Shown here: positions 56,862-64,000 of the stretch, in pieces
Position numbering within the stretch: position 1 is the first letter of the stretch
How the letters are laid out: each line of letters begins with the position of its first letter
Source: Petrolisthes cinctipes
Lineage: Eukaryota > Arthropoda > Malacostraca > Decapoda > Porcellanidae
Direction of reading: 5' to 3'
Assembly: GCA_033782935.1 (NCBI GenBank)
Contig: JAWQEG010003784.1
Coordinates: forward strand, 1-64,000
Length of the DNA: 64,000 nt
The notes under the pieces: generated by a model
The model's database searches: none
The model's input: the letters and a program-made list of their open reading frames with translations, nothing else
What the model was told of the DNA's origin: nothing
Made by a program: the position numbers and the translations under genes

Positions 56862-59800
56862 GTGAAACGTTAAAATTTGAGAACCGAAATTGAAGTACGT
56901 TATATTAAAATATAAATAAATGAATAAAGATGGGGAGAAGTTAAAATTTGACGACCGAAATTGAAGGACGGTATATTAAAAAATAAATTAATAAAAATGG
57001 TGAGAAGTTAAATATTTGACAACTGAAATTGAAGTATGGTATATTGAAATATAAATAAATGAATAAAGATGGGGAGAAGTTAAAATTTGACGACCGAAAT
57101 TGAAGTACGAAAAAAAAAAAAAAAAAAAAAAATAGATGAAGTTAAAATTTGACAACCAAAATTTTTCTATGGAATAAATAAAAAAATAATAGATAAATAA
57201 ATAAATTAAGATGGAGAGAAGTTAAAATTGGACAACCGAAATTGAAGTACAGAATAGAATTAAAAAAAAAAATAATAATAATAATAATAAATAATAATAA
57301 ATAAAAATTGTGAGAAGTTATATATTTGACAACTGAAATTGAAGTATGGTATATTAAAAAAATAAATAAATTAATAAAGATGGAGAGAAGTTAAAATTTG
57401 AGAACTGAAATTGAAGTATGGTATATTAAAAAAATAAATAAATTAATAAAGATGGGTAGAAGTTAAAATTTGACAACCAAAATTGAAGTAAGGAATAATA
57501 ATAAAAAAAAAAAAATACTGTAGATAAATTATTAAATAGTTTCATAGTGGAGTCATCAAATTCATCCAATAATTCACTCAGGAGTCATTTACACAGTTCA
57601 GTTTCTTTCGTTAGAGTGCTTACAAACCCAAACAAACCACAGTGGAATGGGCACTATAAATAATATGGAAGGAAGGTTTGATACTCACCCTGCTTGTCAA
57701 AATTATCTTCCTTCAGTATACATACCAGGGCGAGGAACCGACTCACTTCCCTAAGGTAGAGAACAGTAGCATTGTTTAATTTGATGATACTGGAACTCCC
57801 CTTGTCAAATGGGACCTGTATACCATCGCCCTTCCTGTCATAAATACACACATATATCAGTGTAATATAATTGTTGGGTTGTATGTAAGAATGTAATTGT
57901 CAAATGGGACCTGTATGCCATCGCCCTTCCTGTCATAAATACACACATATATCAGTCTAATAAAATGATAGGTTGTATGTAAGAATGTATAGTAATTGGT
58001 GTTGAGTATGGTGTAATAAAATGATGGGTTGTATGTAAGAATGTATAGTAATTGGTGTTGAGTATGGTGTAATAAAATGATGGGTTGTATGTAAGAATGT
58101 ATAGTAATTGGTGTTGAGTATGGTGTAATAAAATGATGGGTTGTATGTAAGAATGTATAGTAATTGGTGTTGAGTATGGTGTAATAAAATGATGGGTTGT
58201 ATGTAAGAATGTAATGTTCTTATATACAATCCGATGACACACGCTACCACTACAAATTAATCTTGTGGGGAGAGTCCAAACTATTCTGGGCAACGGGTCA
58301 CCATTATTTTTGTTCATCTGGTCCTGTTTTCATCCCCTATTTTGTATTAGTTCAGCTAAGTATAAACACATTATTATACAGCCAAAATAATGCTATCCTG
58401 TTGCCTGGAATTATAGTTTGGAGGAATCATTTGCTCCAGATTTATTTACTGTTTCCCAAGTACAGACGGCAAAAAGAATATTGGAACCTTCCTAAGGATA
58501 ATTTGATTTAATTTCCATGTAAGGTTGGTTCCTGTACTTTTTTGTTGACTGTACAAGAAAGGTCTAACACTGGGTCGTATGCAAGGACATCCATGGTATA
58601 TACGATGGCCACGGTGGCTCTGTTGTTTTGTCTATGGAGCCTTCGTATCGGTACCACACCATCGTATACAGTACACCGTGAATATTCTTGCATACCACCC
58701 ATTATCTGACACACACATAGGCCTTACAACACAAAAATATATGGTATTCATAATTCTTATTTAACTTACAATATAAAGATACTGTATACATAACTCTGAG
58801 ATACTCTATACAGAATTCCGACTTAATTTACAATATAAAGATACTGTATTCATAATTCTTACTTAACTTACAATATAAAGATACTGTATATATTTATTCT
58901 GACTTAATTTATAACATATAAAGATACTGTATATAAAATTCTAACCTAACTTACAATATAAAGATACTGTATACATAATTCTGAGATACGGTACAGTATA
59001 CATAATTCTGACTTAACATACACATAATTCTGACTTAACTTACAATATAAAGATACTGTATACATAATTCTAACTTAACTTACACTAAAAAATACTGTAT
59101 ACATAAAACTTGTGCCTTACGTACCCATATATGTCCGAGATATCAATGACAACATTAATCATCTTGCAACACAACTCATAGCTTTGCATGTCTACGGGTG
59201 AGGAGTCGGTGGCAATGTAGATCTTGGATAAAACATCAAACAGGAACGCCTTCTCTATACACGAGTTCTGGAAAAAACAACAAAATCCTTCACTGTAACA
59301 ACCATTTTTTTTTTTTTATTATTATTATTAGAGTGAATTTTACATATATATAAGAATGAATTTTGTGGAGTTTGCAAAATGTTTTATATGCACTTGTGTC
59401 TGTTTTCTTATTCTTCAAATAGTTACAAATAGAATTTAATCAAACTTTACAGGATGATTGGGCATTATGAAAACAAAAAGTGATTATAACTTTTCATGGA
59501 TCTAGGTCATAAAATACAAAATACAATTAATATTTAACTGGTGAGAACGAGAGTGAAGTATGGGATGGGTTTGTCTGTAGAGTTTCTGTGGCGTTTGTAA
59601 GAGTCCACACTTCATTGACTGCCCTTCCTATTTCATTTGCAATTGGAAGTTTGACAAATGAGAAGTTGCAATGTAAAAGGCCCTAACCAAAAAATGGGTT
59701 AAAGTAGAGGAATAGTTTAAATACCTAATTAAGATATACCATTTGAACATTTTGGAAGAGAGGATAATATGATATTTTAGTACATATATTATTATTTTTT

Positions 59801-62800
59801 TTTTTTAATCATCAGAGGGTAACTCAAATATGGCTGATTTGTGGGTTACACCATTTTACTCCTCAGCTCCTCAAATGTGATAAGGAATTATTGTCCACAA
59901 CTGTCCGGGATGCAACACAGCACCCCATTCTATTAAACACATTATTAAAGACTGCAACACACACAAACACACTCACCAACAACACAACACAGCACCCCAT
60001 TCTATTAAACACATTATTGAAGACTGCAACACACACAAACACACTCACCAACAACACAACACAGCACCCCATTCTATTAAACACATTATTGAAGACTGCA
60101 ACACACACAAACACACTCACCAACAACACAACACAGCACCCCATTCTATTAAACACATTATTGAAGACTGCAACACACACAACCACACTCACCAACAACA
60201 CAACACAACACCCCATTCTATTAAACACATTATGGAAGACTGCAACGCACACAACCACACTCACCAACAACACAACATACACTCTCTGAGGGCACTGTGA
60301 GAAAGCCCGGTTCAGGCCATGACCTTCCTCAGGAGCTCGGGGCTGCTCGGCCAGACACCTTGAGGAACTTCAACAACAACAACAAATATAAACTCACAGA
60401 TATGAAGATATTTAATAGGTTTTCAAGTGTGGGCAGCTGAGGTATCAATTTCTGGACAACTTTACTGAAGGCCTCAAATATACTGTGGTCATTGATGGAT
60501 GTTAAGTAGAAGCTGAGGTGGATTTGTTCCATACCTGAAATATAAACAAATTATTATTGGCTAAATGAATAATTATGGAAGGACAACAATTTTGGCTACA
60601 GCATACTGGAACCAGACTCTTATAATTATGACTGGAGGTACAGCCGAGCCCGAAAATTCGCGACCACGTACTTAGATGTTTATGTCATCTGAGCTGGTAA
60701 CACTGTGTGGGGAAGGTGTCATTGTAGGTGAAAGATTGTATCATGTCCCTCTACTATGTTCCACCTACTCTGATTCCTCCCCAAATATATATTACCAGCT
60801 CAAATGGCATAAATATCTAAGTACGTGGTCGCGAATTTTCGGGCTCGGCTGTACAGTCGGCGGCAAAAGTCGTATCGCCTCACTCATCACGTCTTCAAAG
60901 ATAACATAAAGGTTAATCATCGAATAAACACATTCCTTACCTGAATTACTAAGTTTATCATTGGCACGTTGGTGAATGTCTCGTTGTGTTTCAAACTTGA
61001 TGTCATCAGAGAGGCCGTCCACTTTGTGTATAAAAACTTCAAACTTGAGGTGTGGGTTGACTTTGTGTGCTCTTAGAACTGTCTGGTGGAGTCTGTTCAG
61101 TGCTTCCATGTAGTCAACCTGATATACAATACAAACTATAGTACCGAGATCTCATGTACAGTCACAATGAAATAACCGACGACATTTTCCTTCCATCGTT
61201 GTAAATATCTTGGTAATAAAGAACAACTCGTGTATGATTTTGCTGCACCTCATAATAATAATTGAGGGGGTTGAGTTGACATAAGGTGTTGTATGATTGT
61301 ATTTTGATATGATACTGATCTATTTGCACGATGGAAGGAAAGTGTCGGTGGTTATTTGATTGTGACTGTACAAACTCAAACAACCATATCTTACTCCATA
61401 CTATAAGATACAATGTTAATGAATATGAAAGTGTACCTAACTATTCTTTATAGAGATGGATTGTAATGTACAGTCTGTTAATGTTCTAGATACCCCACCC
61501 TCGCTCAGGGACTCGCAGTTTTATCTGGTAACACTTTGAGTAGTAGGCAGGGGTATTTTACAGTGATCTGATCAGATATCGGCTGTATAAATTTCAGGGT
61601 ATATATTAAACAAGGATAAGGATGCATATCTATATTATTGATGTAGTACACACTGCCATATGAGATAATAAAATGTAATCAAAGGTTCTTCGATAGGCGT
61701 AAATACCGAATGAAAAATCAAATTATTGGCAACAAATATATAACGCGGTGTTGCCACAATATAATTTCCTGCCTACTACTCAAAGTGTTACCAGATAAAA
61801 CTGTGAGTCCCTGAGCGAGGGTGAGGTATCTGGAACATTAACAGACTGTATGTGGTACTAAAGAATGACCACTATTATAGTAGCACTGGATTCCTTTACT
61901 TGTGTCAGTTACAACTTGAAAGTTATGAATGGATGGTTTGTGTCCATCCACACCTTCATTACCTTATCAACTCTAATGCTTTAACAACTCTGGAACATTC
62001 TACTTTTTTTTATATATATATATACTGTATGTTCCAACACTGGACATTGATTTATCAAGCCCGTTACCATGGCCCAGGTCAACTGCTACTCACACACACA
62101 CACACACACGTCACGACTTCCGAACTGGTACCCAGCCACAGAGGGAGGGAAGTGAGGGTAATTCCCAAATACTGCAGTTGTTATGGTACCAGTGAGGGTG
62201 TTTTACGAAGTTTAGTGGCCTTATAGTTAGTGCCTCAAACTCAAATTGGAAGAGTAATTATTCTCAGGTCCTCACCTGAGAGGAATCGATCTTCCGACTT
62301 CTAGGTTATGAGTCCAGAACACTAACCACTCGGCCACACCTGACCTGTGAGTGTCTAGGCATTTCAAATGAAAATGGACCTTCTGAACCTTTCATTCTAT
62401 TTCATTTGCAAGGATTTTTAGTGGACTCACCTTCTTCAATATAGAAATAAAAAACTACATATAAAAAATGAATAATGTTCATTGAGCCATTGACAAAGTG
62501 AGTAAATTACCAACCATAATTACAACTCGGCCAGACAGCTTGAGGAACATCAACAACAACAACAACAACAACAACTCACTTGAGCATCAATAACAAACAC
62601 CAGAGCTCCATGTCCACCAAATATTTTCTCTGAGTCAAAGGATGGTTTTTCAAAGCAGTCAATCTGACCTGGGAAGTCCAAAATCTTGAACTGTACAAAG
62701 GAAGAGTTGGAGATGTTTTCAGACTCTATCTTGTTTGTTGACCAAAGAAAGTTTTTTTTTTTGTGTCATTTTGTGGAAAACAACTTTTTGTATTGAAGAC

Positions 62801-62809
62801 TTGCCACTC
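56622..62809 (-). CDS. RRAGC: RagC/RagD-type GTPase (5' exons outside window)
   Basis: Six minus-strand exons with GT/AG junctions in consistent phase: 62809-62580, 61118-60941, 60534-60398, 59267-59125, 57834-57689 and 56770-56622. The first carries the P-loop end [13 protein letters not shown] and the G3 box DFPGQ; the second [13 protein letters not shown] and [10 protein letters not shown] (G4). Later exons give [48 protein letters not shown] and [20 protein letters not shown], the C-terminal roadblock domain. The order and spacing match animal RagC/D along the whole length. The protein pairs with RagA/B on lysosomes to recruit TORC1 when amino acids are present. Two oddities: a frame break at an 11-A run in the first exon and a C-terminal Asn run. 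RagC and RagD cannot be separated by eye; one such gene is usual in arthropods. Confidence 0.93.
56820..57540. repeat. AT-rich tandem repeat in the last RagC/D intron, about 8 copies
   Basis: The unit GGGGAGAAGTTAAAATTTGA plus CGACCGAAATTGAAGTACGG and TATATTAAAAAATAAAT recurs at about 75-110 bases, the length varying in the A/AAT runs. A 38-A run lies at 56823-56860. Confidence 0.88.
57955..58215. repeat. ~56-bp tandem repeat in a RagC/D intron, about 4.5 copies
   Basis: AAATGATGGGTTGTATGTAA plus GAATGTATAGTAATTGG and TGTTGAGTATGGTGTAAT recurs almost without change. Just upstream, 55 bases of exon 57834-57689 and its acceptor (TGTCAAATGGGACCTGTATR to CATATATCAGT) are duplicated at 57898-57955, so a partial exon copy lies in the intron. 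Confidence 0.9.
58216..58574. other. Intron sequence with a TTAA-family fragment
   Basis: TGCTATCCTGTTGCCTGGAA to GAGGAATCATTTGCTCCAGA (58391-58441) is related to 52880-52938. Nothing else. Confidence 0.55.
58575..58700. repeat. Hairpin (foldback) element, copy 2
   Basis: GTATGCAAGGACATCCATGG...TACGATGG pairs with CCTTCGTATCGGTACCACAC...ATATTCTTGCATAC. The arms are about 55 bases. Same family as 54295-54420. Confidence 0.75.
58740..59110. repeat. ~40-bp tandem repeat in a RagC/D intron
   Basis: ACTTACAATATAAAGATACT plus GTATACATAATTCTGACTTA recurs about eight times with variation. It runs up to the donor side of exon 59267-59125. Confidence 0.85.
59268..59889. other. RagC/D intron sequence
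   Basis: A T run and (ATT)n lie at 59308-59330. No gene or recognised element. Confidence 0.55.
59890..60386 (+). pseudogene. 3' fragment of the I/Jockey-like LINE with five-fold amplified segment
   Basis: The plus strand reads the family's C-terminal end: five nearly identical ~75-bp units (CACAGCACCCCATTCTATTA ... CACACTCACCAACAACACAA) then GAGGGCACTGTGAGAAAGCC and GGCCAGACACCTTGAGGAAC, ending (CAA)n. It is antisense to the host gene, and its tail stops about 10 bases from the donor of exon 60534-60398. Confidence 0.9.
60639..60853. mobile_element. TA-flanked MITE with ~62-bp inverted ends
   Basis: TACAGCCGAGCCCGAAAATT to TCTGAGCTGGTAA at the left is matched by the inverse at the right, ending CGGGCTCGGCTGTA. 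The interior is non-coding. It lies in the RagC/D intron 60535-60940. Confidence 0.92.
61157..61370. mobile_element. Mariner-type MITE of the 22725 family
   Basis: TACAGTCACAATGAAATAAC and the inverse at 61335-61370 bound a 214-bp element. The interior keeps GCACCTCATAATAATAATTG as in 22725-22941. Left arm and right arm differ at several sites. Confidence 0.9.
61469..61850. mobile_element. TA-flanked MITE with ~83-bp inverted ends
   Basis: TACAGTCTGTTAATGTTCTA through GAGTAGTAGGCAGG is repeated in reverse at 61768-61850 with few differences. TA lies at both edges. The interior is AT-rich and non-coding. Confidence 0.92.
61851..62261. other. RagC/D intron sequence
   Basis: Short (CA)n at 62092-62110. 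No gene recognised. Confidence 0.55.
62262..62347 (-). repeat. tRNA-like SINE head or tRNA pseudogene
   Basis: The minus strand has a perfect A box, TGGCCGAGTGG, a loop-like GGACTCATAACC, and a B-box-like AGATCGATTCC 36 bases on. The stem ends do not pair well. The A box resembles class II (Ser/Leu) tRNAs. A pol III promoter of a SINE is likelier than a working tRNA. Confidence 0.55.
62527..62577 (+). mobile_element. Very short LINE 3' end, (CAA)n tail abutting a splice donor
   Basis: CTCGGCCAGACAGCTTGAGG plus AACATC and eight CAA units is the extreme 3' end of the I/Jockey-like family. ACAACTC occurs at both sides and may be the duplication. The tail merges with ACTCAC, the complement of the GTGAGT donor of exon 62809-62580. 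Confidence 0.8.
62580..62809 (-). CDS. RRAGC: RagC/D exon with P-loop and G3; frame break at a homopolymer
   Basis: The acceptor is TTACAG|GAGTGG at 62811-62810. From there the frame reads [14 protein letters not shown], then an 11-base A run (62762-62752). The next homologous residues, [14 protein letters not shown] and [12 protein letters not shown], are in another frame. Adding two A or removing one restores the phase; two extra would keep the family's spacing. The broken stretch is the switch I region. A homopolymer error in the assembly is the simplest explanation. The donor GTGAGT at 62579 starts an intron whose first bases merge with a LINE tail. Confidence 0.85.
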
Positions 62810-63719
62810 CTGTAATAAAGACAGAAATCTCAATAAGACATAATAGTTTCATTCACATGTCCTGATCAACAATAAGGAGAGTAAATGACATTTCATTTTC
62901 ATTGTTCTTATTATGTTTACCTCAAACCTACAAATTATAAATTAATTTGTTTCATACATTGGTTCATGAAGGAGTTTATGGAAGAGTTACATTATAATTG
63001 TTACACACACACCAGAGGTTCATTACAAGTTATTAATGAATTAATGAGTTTTGTATTTGTCTAGGTGTGTTTCCCTCCTTGTTTAGAAAAACCAGGGTCA
63101 TTTTTAAAGTATCACAGAGGTAAATTTTGTTCTTATGGATTTGTAGAGCTTTATTTTACACACCAGAATCTGAAATCTAGAGTCTCTTATGTCCACTGGT
63201 TTGCATATAGCATTGATTTAAAGTACGCATACTTGCATAGCAAGGCTTGCAAGACAGCCTATTCTACCTTAAAAACGATGAAATATGACTAAATAATTTT
63301 TTACAAGGCATAAAAATATATATAATTGCATTATTTACGTATTTCTGAGTAAAAGTGAATAAAATATATATCATATTCACCTGAATGGACATGAAAACAA
63401 CAAAAATACAGTATCTGAGGGTAAAAATACATAACACATGCTCATGTAGTTTTGTGGCGAGCTGTCAAGTTTATATACAGGAGTAGTTTGTGTAAACAAG
63501 GCTGGAAAAATTGATATCTAAGGATGTGGAGCCCAGGAGAGGGAGTAGAGGGGGGTTTGGGTGAGCTGCTATGCTGAGAGACACGAGGCTATTCTGGTCT
63601 CCCCCCACACCCCAGAGGGTCACATGACACCAGTATACACAAAGACTCGTAGCTTCAGCTCAGATAAGATCAGTGGTACCAATAAAGTGGCTAGATACAG
63701 CCCATGCAGTCTTTTATAG
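62810..63719. other. RagC/D intron or upstream region, no feature recognised
   Basis: AT-rich. I looked on the minus strand for the preceding exon with the P-loop start and did not find it. No other coding homology is seen. Confidence 0.55.
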
Positions 63720-63801
63720 CCCGTCATATATATACGTCCATCGGCTTCAAGGTCAAAATTTTTGGTGACGTATTAATACGTCCATCGGCTTTTAAGGGTT
63801 A
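63720..63801. mobile_element. Possible piggyBac-type end with repeated ACGTCCATCGGCTT
   Basis: Read in reverse it begins TTAACCCTTAAAAGCCGATG, and ACGTCCATCGGCTT occurs twice (63736 and 63780). TTAACCC is a typical piggyBac start. The other end was not found, so this may be a solo fragment. Confidence 0.4.
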
Positions 63802-63904
63802 ATAGAACTTGACAAATATTTATAAAAAAATTACAAAGTTCAACACTCCCAAAAAACTAATTCATGCTATTGAAGCAAACAAAGAACTACTGCTAAATAA
63901 ACTA

Positions 63905-64000
63905 TATATCTATCTATAGCTCTGATGCCTCATTCCCTTCGGGAACTCCTCCCAAGGGGAAGGCCACGGCAGAAGTGTCTCCAGTTTTCCCTGTTCCAAC
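63905..64000 (-). pseudogene. LINE 3' end with (TATC)n tail, running off the window
   Basis: The inverse of 20430-20550: the minus strand encodes CWNRENWRHFCRG and ends in a GATAGATATATAG tail. The rest lies beyond 64000. Confidence 0.75.

Noticed and set aside
62691..62700. A RagC/D acceptor at TTTGTACAG just before FKILDFPGQ
   Set aside because: Homology (NISNSSFVQ) continues without a break upstream of it, so it lies within the exon.
63065..63292. 75-codon frame on the plus strand as a small gene
   Set aside because: No recognisable motif, repeat-poor AT-rich intron or flank of RagC/D, and no splice or promoter support.

Overview
The window is animal nuclear DNA, most likely from a crustacean or other arthropod (an inference). 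Pointers are spliced host exons, several clades of non-LTR retrotransposon, Gypsy and Copia elements, piggyBac, Harbinger, Tigger, hAT and mariner-type DNA elements, very long (GT)n/(GA)n arrays, and degenerate TTAGG-like repeats, TTAGG being the common arthropod telomere motif. No rRNA gene, CRISPR or prokaryotic feature is present. Nearly all of it is nested or decayed mobile DNA.

The only near-complete host gene is a RagC/RagD-type GTPase on the minus strand (56622-62809, six exons seen, 5' exons beyond the window), a subunit of the Rag heterodimer that signals amino acids to TORC1 at the lysosome. Its introns hold three TA-flanked MITEs, a tRNA-like SINE head and two antisense 3' fragments of one LINE family, each ending a few bases inside a 5' splice site. 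A second host trace is a tropomodulin-like exon on the plus strand (47289-47420), present three times and separated by G-rich minisatellites.

Layout: 1-13 kb holds microsatellites, three LINE copies (1.6-3.3 kb +; 3.5-6.6 kb -; 8-10.2 kb -) and several tandem repeats. 12.86-20.25 kb is a decayed Copia element (-) split by an intact piggyBac transposon (15699-19202, TTAA duplication). 21.8-22.3 kb is a 60-bp satellite; 22.3-23.2 kb a Tigger-like transposase relic with a mariner-type MITE inside. 23.2-28.8 kb is a head-to-tail, nested stack of one I/Jockey-like LINE family whose ORF carries a 2A-like motif. 29679-35373 is a recent Gypsy element with near-identical 401-bp LTRs and a GTAGT duplication, yet with deletions in RNase H and integrase. 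36-40 kb has an 81-bp satellite, small TIR elements, a LINE fragment and a Merlin-type fragment. 40236-45298 is an apparently complete PIF/Harbinger transposon: both spliced genes are open, the ends match, and the duplication is CAG. 45-51 kb holds small TIR elements, the tropomodulin exons and the 5' half of an RTE-like LINE. 51-56 kb is mostly unassigned AT-rich DNA with MITEs; 56-64 kb is the RagC/D gene, its introns and its upstream flank.

Exon limits, clade names and nesting order were read by eye. Splice sites in the RagC/D and Harbinger genes are well supported because both GT/AG signals and reading phase agree at every junction.
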